In this document: piece after piece, positions 12,227 to 22,158 of the stretch
Layout: every line of letters starts with the position of its first letter
Position numbering within the stretch: the first letter of the stretch is position 1
Assembly: GCA_930367215.1 (NCBI GenBank)
Contig: OV884058.1
Span: forward strand, 221,940,208-222,004,207
Source: Pollenia angustigena
Taxonomy: Eukaryota; Arthropoda; Insecta; Diptera; Polleniidae
Reading direction: 5' to 3'
Length of the DNA stretch: 64,000 nucleotides
Notes under the pieces: generated by a model
What the model saw: only the letters and a program-made list of their open reading frames with translations
Told to the model about the DNA's origin: nothing
Databases searched by the model: none
Made by a program: the position numbers and the translations under genes

Positions 12227-12714
12227 ATTAATGCTATGTTCATACGACGTTATAAACCACTCGTTTCGCTCTTTGAAACTAGTTTGTCAAACATGCTGTT
12301 CATACGATTCATTCCTGTTTCATTTTAACATTTTTTTTGTGTTGTTAGTGTGATTTTTTTTTAAATAGTTAAAAATGTAAATAAAACTTAAACATATATT
12401 ATTTAACACTTTTATTGATATTATTATGTTATAATAATCACTTTATTTTATTAAACATCAATTTTTATTTTGTTTTTTTTTCTTTATTTTGATTTTTTTT
12501 GAGAGCTAGTTCAGATAAACTAACGATAAATGTTATCAAAATTGGAGATGATAGTACATTTTTCCTGTTTCGCAGCCTGTTTCAAAATGAAACGACCTGT
12601 TTTGCTCACAAAATTTTGTATGGGGAAACAAGTCGTTTCAATCATGTTTGGGGCCCGAAACAGGAATAAGAGAGCGAAACACGAATATTGCTGTCCGTGT
12701 GAACATGGTATAAC
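12227..12714. repeat. ~490-bp MITE with ATGTTCAYACG ends
   Basis: 'ctatgttcatacgac' and 'ctcgtttcgctc' on the left are inverted on the right as 'gagcgaaacacgaat' and 'gtgtgaacatgg'. There is further internal inverted 'ttcctgtttc' sequence. There is no gene. It lies just upstream of the truncated transposase and may have removed its N-terminus. Confidence 0.65.
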
Positions 12715-13011
12715 TGAAACAAATGCTTTTACATTTTTGGACTTTATTATGGATTTTTTAGATCTATTTCAATCTTATGCATTTTAAGTAAATGTGACTT
12801 TAAATTATAGCTTCTGTTAATTTTTAATGTTTTTTTGCATATTTTGCATAAAACTTTGTCCTCAATATCACACACATCAAAATAATCATATATTTTTCCA
12901 TTATTATTTATTACTTGTAAAAACTATTTTCGTGAGACCAAACGTTAAAAATCAAATTAAACTACTGTCGTTTTGTCAAATTGTGCGACCTAATTTATAC
13001 ACTCGTTTCCT
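12715..13011. other. AT-rich spacer in element C
   Basis: Nothing is recognisable here between the MITE and the duplicated arm segment. Confidence 0.5.
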
Positions 13012-13407
13012 TTTCCTTATGTAAAAAAACAAGTGAAAAAGTAAATAACCCTTTATTTTCCGCTAAAAAATGGATCATAAATTTGCATACATTTGTTGTT
13101 GTGATTCCACATGGTATTCTTGCACTTGTTTGTCATATGTATATGCAACAACAAATAAAAAGGTCACAAGTGTGTAAAATTGGCAAAAAAAATTCATAAA
13201 AAGGATCGCTACTTGCATGAAAATTTGGGTTTCGTTAATGTTGGCGTCATAATTATTGTCTACGCAAGTGCATATAGAAAACAAAAGTGTTTTACCTAAA
13301 AAATATTTATGATTGGTCCAAATAAAAAAAAAAACAACACTACTCTGAAAAAGCGTTTCTTTTCCAAATAACATACCTACTTATAAAAAAAAAAAACAAG
13401 AAATGCA
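13012..13407 (-). repeat. Tandem partial duplicate of the right arm of element C
   Basis: 13012-13395 repeats, in the same orientation, the segment at about 13495-13880. Shared phrases include 'ccctttattttccgctaaaa', 'ggatcgctacttgcatgaaa' and 'gtctacgcaagtgcatatag'. It has more differences from that segment than the two long arms have from each other. Confidence 0.85.
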
Positions 13408-13995
13408 ACATATGCGCATCACTTGTCTCAGATGGTGTGTACAATTCTTTTTCTGCGTAAATATTGGCGTCATAATTATTCATACTTTTTTCCTATACCT
13501 GTTGTAAAAATAACAAGTGAAAAAATAAATAACCCTTTATTTTCCGCTAAAAAAATAGATCATAAATTTGCATACATTTGTTGTTGTGATTCCACAAGGT
13601 ATTGTTTGTCATACGTATATGCAACAACAAATAAAAAGGTCACAAGTGTGTAAAATTGGCAAAAAATGTTCATAAAAAAGGATCGCTACTTGCATGAAAA
13701 TTTGGGTTTCGTTATTGTTGGCGTCATAATTATTGCTTTATTTATAAATGTCTACGCAAGTGCATATAGCAAACAAAAGTGTTTTACCTAAAAAATATAT
13801 TTATGATAGGCGCAAATAAAAAAACAACAATAGTCTGAAAAAATATTTCTTTTCCAAATTACATACTTATAAAAAACAAGAAAAGTCATAAATTTTTTTT
13901 TTTAAATCAACTTCTATAACACAAACACAATATCAAATTTCTAAGTTTACTTTGTCGCTAACAATTATATATACATACATACATACATACATACA

Positions 13996-14031
<36 letters not shown>

Positions 14032-15055
14032 TGCATAGTCTTTACAACAGATCACTTCTTTAAATGTTCTTTTCTCTAGAATATCATATATAAGCAGCCT
14101 CCTACCTACATTTACACAACATCCTTTTTTTTGAGCTTCTATTACAAGATTGCGATTTGTTGTTCTAATTTGAATTCATCCATTATCATCAACAATTAAA
14201 TGAGCTAAGCTAAAAATAAAATGCTTACGTCATAAAACTATGATCTACACACCCACGCATAAAAATGTTTGTCCTTATAAAAGATACTTTGTCTGTTGTA
14301 AATAAATTTCTCAAAACACAATCGCACTTTTGTACCTTTACTCTATTTTTGAACAACTAGTCCAAACACCAATTTAATTTTGTCTTTGATATAACACTCC
14401 CTATATTCTTTTAATGGCTGTTTATAAATTAAATATTATTATAAATACAAACTAAGTACATATGTATATATTTTCTTAAAATATTAGTTAACTTTTCAAT
14501 ATTTTTTATATTTTTGCACTCAAACTATAAAACTCACCTTTCAACCATATTTTGCCTTTTTTCAATAAATTAACCATCAAACATAATTATTTACTTCTTC
14601 CTACACATACTCACATTCAAAGATTTTCTTATTTTAAATTTTTCCCTTTTTATTATTTTTTTTTTTTTTGTATGTACACACAAAAAAAATTTTTTTTCTT
14701 CATATTGTGACTATTATTAGTTTATTTTTCGACTAATAATATGTTTACTATTTACTCTAAAATATTTAAATATGTCGTGTGTAATAGTCGCATATTTTGT
14801 GTCGCATATTTTGGCAGTCGATGATCAACAAGACGGCATATTTTGTTTTGTTATGTTATTTATATTCGTACATTTCGCATATACTGCGGCAGTTTGTAAT
14901 GTGTGGTAGGAATATATTGATATTGTAGAAACAAAACATTTAATATTTATGGTGACAAAAAATATGTTTAAAGTTACGATATAAAATATATTTATACGGC
15001 GAAATATTTAATATTTTGCGCATTGTAATATTAAAAAGTTACCACTGGTTAAATA
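13408..15055 (-). repeat. Right inverted arm of element C
   Basis: Mirror of 5201-6845. It includes the CATA microsatellite at about 13975-14030 and the poly(T) tract at about 14655-14670. Arm-to-arm differences are few, consistent with recent origin, gene conversion or both. Confidence 0.9.
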
Positions 15056-15900
15056 TTTTTGTGTAACACTAGAAATTATATTAATACAGCGATGCATTTA
15101 AATATATTACGATAGTGGATTATTTAATATTTTTAGATTTTCTGTCAGTTTGTGTTTAAAATTATGCATATTTATGACTAATATATTAGTATTTTTAAAC
15201 CCTGCTTGAATTTAAACTTCTAGAGAGTAAAGTAAATGACGCGAATTATGAACACTTATTTAAAATTTCGAATGCTGAAGATTTTTGGCGTGAAATTGGA
15301 ACATTGAAAATAGATTTGATGAGTATATCTGTATATATATTCAAACTTGTACAAATTGATCTCTCATATTTTTACATTGTCACACAATAGTTCTTCTGCT
15401 GAGCGTTTTTTAACTAAGTTAGCTTTAATCAAAAATAAAGTAACAAATAGGTTAAAAGAAAATACTTGCGAATCCATGCTTTAAATTTTCAGTGAAGGCA
15501 CTTTACGAAAGTATAGAAGTCGTTTTAAGAACAATTAAAAAACCTTAACCATTTTTTAACTTATTAAATAAAGAAATGAGTTTTATTTTCTATGTACACA
15601 TGGGTGTTTCGCTTTATTGCACATCTTGCTCAATTAAGCGATTTTTGTTTTAATACATACGTCTATTGTAAAACGATCAATTGTTTTAAGTGTATATAAT
15701 TAATATACAATGTTTTTTGTTAGGTTTTTATGCCACTTAAAATTATAATAAATAGAAAAAACGTCAAAAATACATAATGTGGTGTACTTATTTTAATTTT
15801 ATTTTAATTTTTAAATCCTCTTTTTGGTGCCACTTTTTTTGTAGATATCCCCTTTTTTTGGTACTTTTTTAAAATATCCGACGGTAAAACTGGATGTAAG

Positions 15901-16162
15901 TTGATAAAAAAGCGAAAGAGAGTATCATATCTGCTAATATCTGTTTCGCAAAAGCAGATGCTAGTGGATACTGATGGAATACAATAAGTTACTTATTGTA
16001 CGATACCGTTATTTTCAATTATTTTTCAACGCAAAAGAGCCGACCCTTTGGCTGGTTAAAAAATAATTCAAAAACAAAATATGTACACATGAACAGTTAT
16101 TTTTTTCAATAATTTTTGCGTGATGTGTTTCGAGCACAAAAAAAAAACAAACAAAAAAACAA
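15901..16162. other. Element A sequence between B and the tRNA-like repeat
   Basis: This continues element A after B's right target duplication. It has the same 'tatctgttt'-type motifs as A's termini. No gene is seen. Confidence 0.5.
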
Positions 16163-16700
16163 TAATTAGCATTGTGGCTATTTTGTTGAACTATTTATGG
16201 TTTTTAATCCAAATTTTTAATATTTTTAATTAGGCTTAAGTTCATGAAATTTAATTTTTATTAAATTATTTTTATGAAGAAACGAATTTTACAACATGAA
16301 AATTAATTAAAATTGTTATTGATAATCTTTCATTCTTGACGTGGCTCGGGCTCGAACCCTGGCCGGCAGGTTACCATGACATGTTTCGATCGCAACCACT
16401 CGATCTCCTCAGATGGATTTGCCGTCTTACACTCGCAGCCATCGACGACTGCTGACGTCACTAGTCAAACATCAATCCTTAAACCAAATTGTATTTTAAC
16501 ATTTGGTAGATCGAAATTTGCTTTCCTGAATGATTATCCATTTTAATTGATTTTACATGTTTTTTCCTTTACTTCTGTTTTTTCGTACTTTCGTCAAGAA
16601 TTTTTCTTGAAGTCCAAGTACATTTGTTTTTGTTTTTTTTTTTTTTTTTCACTTTGTCTTTCTCTTTTTCTGTTGACCTTTTTCAACACAACTTGAACAA
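16163..16700 (-). repeat. tRNA-like interspersed repeat (SINE-like), copy 2
   Basis: This is nearly identical to copy 1 over 16163-16530, including the box-B-like GGTTCGAGCCC on the minus strand. It continues about 170 bp further, in common with copy 3, as 'tttttcgtactttcgtcaag' and 'cacaacttgaacaa'. The tRNA-like part is therefore internal rather than at the very 5' end, which makes a simple SINE model uncertain. Confidence 0.65.
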
Positions 16701-16940
16701 CTTTACAAGAACAAAATGTGTTGCTTGTTTTTTTGGAAGGCAAACATTTTTGAAATTTTCGGTACCGATATGTATTTTGTTTGTGTAAAAAATTCTTTCA
16801 TGAAATTGAAAGGTCGCGTTTTCTTCGTTCAAGTGCCAAGTAGACAAATATTATTGAAAAAAAAAATTCTGAAAGAACTGAACACGTGTACATACATTGT
16901 GTTTGTAAAAAATAAAAACTAGTAGGAAGCGTTGTGATCA
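16701..16940. other. Spacer with no supported gene
   Basis: A 68-codon open frame (16716-16922) has no recognisable homology and low-complexity composition. I do not call it. Confidence 0.4.
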
Positions 16941-17272
16941 GCAGCCGTATTCCGTAATTCGCTAAAGCTAAATCTCTATCGCTAAAAATCTATAAAGTTA
17001 AATAAGCAATTTTTGGCTACAAATGTAATTCAGTAACGTGCATTGCTAAATTTGGCAATGCAATCAGTGATGTTAGATGTTTTTTTCGAAATATCGTCAA
17101 AATTTAAAAAAAAATCGTCAAAATCGTCAGTAGTTTTGAAAAAAACCGTCAAAAAATCGTCATATAAAAAAATCGTTTTTTTATAAACACGGATATATCA
17201 CTTTTTAAAACATAAAAAAATATTAAGTATAAAATCATACAAAAGCAAAAAATATAGAATTTTTAATACTTA

Positions 17273-17705
17273 AGACGATTTGGTGCGGCTTTGATATTGC
17301 TCTCCGGAGATTTTCGTCAAACAATTCCCGTCATCCCCAAATCTTCTGCTGCAGATGAACTTAACGCCTGCCTGAAATCGTCGTCTTTGTGGAGGCATGT
17401 CCAGAAGTTGCAATTGACCGCAAACATTAGATTCGTGTTGCCGAACGACCCATCGGCTTCTGAATTTCTCGAGACAACTGCTGGAGCTTGGCAACGGCCA
17501 AATTCCTATTGATGTTTCGAATGGATTGATATCGTTCCCTGAAAATTTTTGTGAATTCACATCGTCCAAGGAGGAGCTCATCAGCAAAGTGTTCCCCGAC
17601 ATTGCACAAAACTACAAAAATCTCGATTGGATTGGTGAACGGGCAATAATAGCAGCGAAGAATAAGGACGTCGATAACTTAAACTTAATTATTCAAAGTT
17701 AAATC
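17273..17705 (+). pseudogene. Helitron helicase (PIF1-like) fragment
   Basis: The reading frame starts inside the helicase with 'FGAALILLSGDFRQTIPVIP', which includes the GDFRQ motif typical of PIF1-family helicases. It continues with 'DELNACLKSSSLW' and 'LQLTANIRF'. A one-base shift near 17465 is needed to continue into 'GNGQIPIDVSNGLISFP', 'ISKVFPDIAQNY' and 'RAIIAAKNKDVDNLN'. These phrases match the C-terminal half of Helitron Rep-helicases. The Rep domain and Walker A are absent. It ends at a TAA near 17701. Base composition is richer in GC than the neighbourhood. Confidence 0.85.
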
Positions 17706-17909
17706 GCAGGACAACTACATATAGGGTTCTTAACTTTTTTTGTTGCAATTAAAGTACATTGATTATTAAAGGTTAAGAAAAAAAGTACACAGTATAAATA
17801 TAAAGTCCAATTAATTTCTTTTTATTGTTATATTTAAAAATGTTTTTTATTGCTTTTCGCAAGTTTTATCAAACAATTACACTGTGCTAGAATTTGGCAA
17901 CTGGCGCTT

Positions 17910-18395
17910 AAACCTTTTTCGGGTACGCTGAATCCAATACCGGTTCAAAAACGGTTCAGTTTATTGAAATTACATACTAAAAAAAACGAAAATCCGCAAT
18001 AAAATTTCCTTTAAACGTTAAATTTTTTTCTAACATGCGCTGTCGTTTTAGAAACATATTTTTTTTTTTGGCAACAAAAATAATTTTTAATCAACATTTC
18101 GAAATTTTTGTTTGTTTAAAATCTATTAAAAATTACAGCTATAAATGATTAAAATCTGTTAACAACTTTTGATTTTATTCACAAAAGTCAAAAAATTTTA
18201 ATTAATTTAAAAATTTCATAAATCGCAATATTTGTATGGGAGCCCCCTTAAGAAGTGGTGGTAAGGGGCAAGTTTGTCTCGAAAAATTGTTAAGGAGACT
18301 CCTTGGCTGTTATGGTACGTTTTCTTCAATATATTTCTAGTCTGTATTAAACTTTTTGTATGGGAACCCCTTAAGGAATGGACATTTTTAAATTT
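17910..18395 (+). repeat. Interspersed repeat with 'tatgggagcccccttaa', copy 1
   Basis: 'ttcgggtacgctgaat', 'ctaacatgcg', 'tatgggagccccc' and 'ttcaatatatttctagtctg' recur in the same order at 51280-51800. The class is unknown and there is no coding frame. Confidence 0.65.
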
Positions 18396-18426
18396 TGTTT
18401 TAAATATTAGTTAAACGAGTCACTTC

Positions 18427-18852
18427 CCTGCAAATAAAATTGGACCACCTGACCCATTTTGAAAAAATGGACTACTCCATGGACTAGTCCGATGTAATGC
18501 AAGCATGGACCATGCCATTGTTAAAAAGTGTTTGTAGTGAGACGACATGTCTTCGTTATTTAACGACATGCTTTCGTGTTTAAACGACTTCAAAACTAAT
18601 CCTCTTGAGTATACCATGGAGTAGTTTTAAAACTACTCCTTACTGGTCCAAAGGTGGGTTATATACCATGGAGTAGTTTTAAAACTACTCCTTAGTGGTC
18701 CAAAGGTGGGTTATATGGTCCTCTCCTAGGACATCGTAATGTTAAATAGACCAGGTTTTTTCCATACGTTTGGGTTACTTGTGGACTAGTCCTGGTCCCT
18801 TGTGGACTACTCTTTACACGCGTGTTTGGACTGGTCCTATTATTTGCAGGGT
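18427..18852. repeat. Palindrome-rich MITE with CCCTGCAAATA ends
   Basis: CCCTGCAAATAAAA (18427) mirrors TATTATTTGCAGGG (ending 18852). Inside are a two-unit tandem repeat of about 52 bp (about 18611-18714) and many palindromes, including 'ggactagtcc', 'ccatggagtag' and 'ggagtagttttaaaactact' (about 18614 and 18666). No gene is present, and the open frames on both strands are by-products of the palindromes. Confidence 0.8.
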
Positions 18853-19030
18853 TTTGTGCTCGCGATCTAAAAGCATGCAGTAATTTGAAGGAGTTTTGCA
18901 CTCGTGTTTTAAAAGCAGGCAGTTATTGTGCTCAAATAAAACAAACAAGTGAAATAGTGCTGTCAGATTATTTTTTTTCGAAAAATCGTCCTGCCAATAT
19001 AAAAAAAAACATAAAAAAATGGCCCTGACT
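18853..19030 (+). pseudogene. Short coding-like fragment, unidentified
   Basis: The plus-strand frame reads 'GFCARDLKACSNLKEFC', then '...YCAQIKQTSEIVLSDYF' and stops at 19026-19028. The residue pattern looks more protein-like than the surrounding AT-rich DNA, but I do not recognise the family. It could be a scrap of a transposase N-terminus belonging to element E. The call is tentative. Confidence 0.25.
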
Positions 19031-19502
19031 AATATTATCTAGTTGTTTTTTAGTTTTTCTAAAAAAAAAACTTGTACAATAATGGCTAATAAACCACTGA
19101 TGGTTTAAACGCTGGTTTAGTTGAACTAAACTTGAATTTATATGTAGTTTAAACTCAGCAACTATAAATCATTCTCCCATGTGTTATATGTGGTAAAAAA
19201 ATAACATGTGACAGCACTACGATAAATCTTATCAAATTCATATGGTCTGTGTTGGTAGTTTAAACGCCGAATTTTATGCGTTTAAAGATGGTTACATATT
19301 TAGTGATTTATAGATTTTTGTACTTCAAATCGCTCTCTACTGATTCCATTCAAATAAATCATATTAAAAATTGTAATATTTGTGTTGTATTATTACTCTA
19401 AAGTTTGTCTGAAGGCTTAAAATTGGGACGAGGCGAAGTTCGTCGAGTCCGCTAGTAGATATAAATATATATTCGCCTCTATATACATATATTAACTTAC
19501 CC

Positions 19503-19669
19503 CCCGTTTCCACATGCAAGTGCAAGTTCGAAAAACTCAATACACTGACACTTTTTCACTAACATTCACACAATTTTTGTTCATTCAGCCGATCGGCTGT
19601 TTCCTCGATTTTTTGTTGATAATACGTATACACTACTTGCAAGTAATTACTTGCATGTGGAAACGTTCG
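19503..19669. repeat. ~165-bp MITE with CGTTTCCACATGCAAGT ends
   Basis: 'cgtttccacatgcaagtgca' on the left mirrors 'acttgcatgtggaaacg' on the right. It lies inside element E and has no coding content. Confidence 0.75.
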
Positions 19670-19991
19670 GTAAGAAAAAAACTTTACTTGACAGATTAAA
19701 GTGTTAAAAATTTGATGAAAGATAAAAGTTTAAACTAAATTTATTGACGGGATTAAATCGTCAACACCTAAGTGACTCTACATTCAATCGTCATTTTGGT
19801 AAATTCAGCGAAAAAAATCGTCAAAATGACGTAAAATCGTCACATCTGACATCCCTGAATGCAATACAAATTTAATTTTCCGCAATTTTAGCTTTTAATG
19901 TCATCGCTAAAATTTTTAAATATTGTTTTCTCTAAGGAATTTTAGCGATCGAGATTTAGCTTAAGCTAAGCGAATTACAGAATACGGCAGC

Positions 19992-21907
19992 AGGCCTACC
20001 ATATTTACCAATAAATCTGCATTTTGACGATTTTTTTCCTCTAAATTATCAAAGTGCTTATTTTTTGATAAACACTTACAGCACGGTAATTTTTGGTTTG
20101 TTTTATTCAAATTATTAATTTTGTGTAATTTGTTACACAAAGAGACAACTTTTATTAATTTAGCGCTTAGACTTAAGGAAAAAATGTTTATACATATTTA
20201 TTTTATATAGGTATGCAGTGTTTGTATTGTGTCTAACCCAACAAACACATTTTGAAAAATATACAAATTCATATGAGAAGCTTAAAGGAAATGCGGTACA
20301 TATGTTTTACTTGACCTAAGAATTGTAACCAGAAAAATAAATAATTTTTTCCAATAGATATTTTTAAACAAAAAATTACTTAGGTTTTTAATAACTAAAA
20401 ATAAATAAATTTTACTTTAATTGGTTACCACAACCAAAAAAAAAATATATATAACGATAATGGTTAAAGGTTCCCAATTGAAAATAAAGGAATTTTTCTC
20501 GTAACCTTTACAAAAAATAATAAAAGTAATTATTTTTAGTCCCTGAGTTATTTTTGGAATAAAAACAAAAAAGTCGATATAAAACAGCTATTTTTCAATG
20601 TAAACATAAAAGGTCGAATTTAACTCTTAAAAAAAGACTTTTTTTAAGCCGTCATAAATTAAAACTCATTTCAGGAGTTTGATTTTAACCGACATTTAAT
20701 TAAATTCATATTTTGTACATGGACACCCAAAGCTTGTAGCTGGTCAGATCACTACAATTTGTAAAGCAGTGTTATCTAATCAGCTTGCACTGCAATTAAA
20801 CTAATTGTCATTAAAAAGAAGAAGAAGAATTTTAGGCCGACAATTTTATGACTGCGAAATAAAACTCTTTTTAAGAGTTCATCTATACCTACTTTTATTT
20901 TTTCGTTGAAAAATGATTTTTAACTGTGGAGTTAAGATCATTTATTCTAGATCGCCATAGGTTCTTAAAGGGACGAACCTATTGGTATAAGACAGTATAG
21001 GTCTCCGCTGACGCAAATATGGATAGTTTTCAAGCTAAAATTATATGGATCACTCTTATTAACGGTCCCTGCAATTTACCCTTAAGTAAAATCTATTCAT
21101 ATAAAGGGTGTCTGGTGGCAAAATTATATTTTTAAATGCGATTATTTCAAAAAGTAATAAACGGTTCGGAGGGAGGTTGGAGCCGTTGGAATTATCGGTT
21201 GGGAGGATTTGTCAGTCACAGTAGTCGAGTGAGCATCGCGCGTTCGCTGAGGAGACATTTTTTAAGGGTAATGATTCTTACGTAATTGCTCGTCGACAAT
21301 TTTGTTCAAAGTTCATTTTCACTGAAATAGCCACGTTAACAAACAAATCTACCGTTACTGGTCTCCAAGAACCTAAAACCCTCGATTGAAACATCAAATA
21401 CCTTTACATTGCCCCAGGGTAAAAGTTTGGTGTGCCTTATCCACGCATGAGAAAATTGAGTCATTTATTTTTTTAAATTCTCGAAAAACAAGGCTCCGTT
21501 TTGAACAGTGTGTTCAAGTCGACAAAAGACATGTGGATGACATACTCTTTAAAAAATAAAATCCGCATTTCCATTCTACCGTTCAATGCTTTTAATAAAA
21601 CTTTGTGTCAATTATTAAATTTTTTATTTAAGTTTGAAAATATAAATCTGCTATCATATACCCACAGATATTGTAGAAATACTTATGGTGACAACAGATA
21701 TTTGTAAGCAAAAAAAAAAAAATGTTATGACACACTCAATCCAAAACCATAAGCATCTGTTTTTGTTTTTAAGATATGGTGAGTGGGCAAAAGCAAAACC
21801 ATACAATATCAGTTACACTCATTCTCTCATTTATATCAGTAGTAACAGATATATATCTGGTGTATCTGTTTCAACAATACTTACTGATACACTCGTGCAG
21901 GTCTTTA
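19992..21907. other. Right part of element A, no recognised gene
   Basis: AT-rich, with several diverged repeat scraps. A segment at about 21150-21260 ('cggttcggagggaggttgg' and onward) is locally GC-richer but encodes nothing I can identify. The last ~200 bp carries the 'tatctgt' subterminal motifs of A. Confidence 0.5.
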
Positions 21908-22020
21908 ATACACACACGAAAAAAACATTATAGAACATTCAAATATAATGTTTGTCTACAGTATCACTACAATTGTTCTGTTTTTTAACGAATAACCGAA
22001 CATTGTATAATGTTCGGTTC
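21908..22020 (-). mobile_element. R element, split copy, piece 2 of 3
   Basis: It begins with A's right target duplication ATACACAC and continues with 'acgaaaaaaacattatagaa' and 'gtatcactacaattgttctg', reverse-complementary to 9206-9310. It stops at 22020, immediately before the inferred LTR start of the BEL element. Confidence 0.8.
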
Positions 22021-22158
22021 GGTTTCGCCAGATCAACATTTTTTAATTTTATTTTTTCATTTTTTTTATTATTTATTTAATTTTCTTGAATTTTGAATTT
22101 TTTTAAATGAATTAATTATTTTTTTTTTTTTTTTTTTTATTTTTTTATTTTTTTTTTT
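22021..22158 (+). repeat. Inferred start of BEL 5' LTR, very T-rich
   Basis: The first ~55 bp match 39709-39771; the remainder is almost pure T/A. The junction to viral sequence is at about 22158, directly after a T run. The T run could be LTR sequence or part of the integration junction. Confidence 0.55.

Larger units (their letters stand above)
5054..15204. mobile_element. Element C: 10.15-kb hAT-type element with very long inverted arms
   Basis: The ends CAGGGTTTAAAAATTAG (5054) and the complement of the right end CAGGGTTTAAAAATACT (15204) are flanked by a perfect 8-bp duplication CTTGAATT (5046-5053 and 15205-15212). Internal to these ends are inverted arms of about 1.65 kb (5201-6845 and 13408-15055). 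The centre carries a truncated hAT transposase on the minus strand, a complete R element, a tRNA-like repeat and a ~490-bp MITE. CAGGG ends plus an 8-bp duplication define the hAT superfamily. Whether the internal transposase belongs to C is inferred from position only. Confidence 0.85.
4950..15483 (+). pseudogene. hAT transposase C-terminus of element B, interrupted by element C
   Basis: This is a join of about 4950-5053 and 15205-15483. The left part encodes a short acidic segment that reads straight into the right part once one copy of the CTTGAATT duplication is removed. The right part includes 'EDFWREI', and after a stop or frame change near 15389 it has 'NSSSAERFLTKLALIKNK' and 'NRLKENT'. 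This pattern (FW, then SSAER, then NRL) is the hAT C-terminal dimerisation domain. The N-terminal DNA-binding region and catalytic core are absent, so this is a remnant. Element C landing in the frame of an older hAT is inferred from the frame continuity. Confidence 0.75.
4506..15892. mobile_element. Element B: hAT-type element, split by element C
   Basis: The ends CAGCGTTACCGTTGG (4506) and CAGTTTTACCGTCGG (complement, ending 15892) are flanked by a perfect 8-bp duplication GATGTAAG (4498-4505 and 15893-15900). B's own sequence is only 4506-5053 plus 15205-15892, about 1.2 kb. It has subterminal runs of 'gccacttttt' and 'ggtactttttt' and carries the C-terminal end of a transposase. It is an internally deleted, dead element. 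Confidence 0.85.
17065..19857. mobile_element. Element E: hAT-type element with CAGKGATGTYAGATG ends
   Basis: CAGTGATGTTAGATG (17065) and the complement of the right end CAGGGATGTCAGATG (19857) are flanked by a perfect 8-bp duplication AATGCAAT (17057-17064 and 19858-19865). 'cgtcaaaa' is repeated near both ends, as expected for subterminal transposase-binding sites in this superfamily. The interior is a collection of other fragments rather than an intact transposase. Confidence 0.85.
16941..19991. mobile_element. Element D: TIR element with GCWGCCGTATTC ends
   Basis: The left end 'gcagccgtattccgtaattc' and the complement of the right end 'gctgccgtattctgtaattc' match. The match continues about 50 bp through 'gctaaatctc' and 'atcgctaaaa'. 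D's own sequence is short (16941-17064 and 19858-19991); everything between is hAT element E. There is no transposase, so this is a MITE-like carrier. Its TSD is unclear. Confidence 0.75.
4374..21907. mobile_element. Element A: 17.5-kb composite with TAAAGACCTGCAC ends
   Basis: The terminal inverted repeats are TAAAGACCTGCAC at 4374 and its complement ending at 21907. They are flanked by a perfect 8-bp target duplication ATACACAC (4366-4373 and 21908-21915). Removing A rejoins R exactly as in the complete copy at 9082-9621. An 8-bp duplication fits the hAT superfamily, although the termini are not the usual CAGNG. The subterminal sequence repeats 'tatctgttt'. I found no transposase that clearly belongs to A; most of its length is later insertions B, C, D and E. 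Confidence 0.8.

Noticed and set aside
16716..16922. 68-codon frame after the second tRNA-like repeat
   Set aside because: AT-rich low-complexity peptide with no motif, next to repeat ends.
22110..22158. Poly(T) run read as a LINE-type retroposition tail for the virus
   Set aside because: A LINE-mimic insertion would place poly(A) at the 3' side of the plus-sense virus. This run lies at the 5' side and can be LTR sequence.
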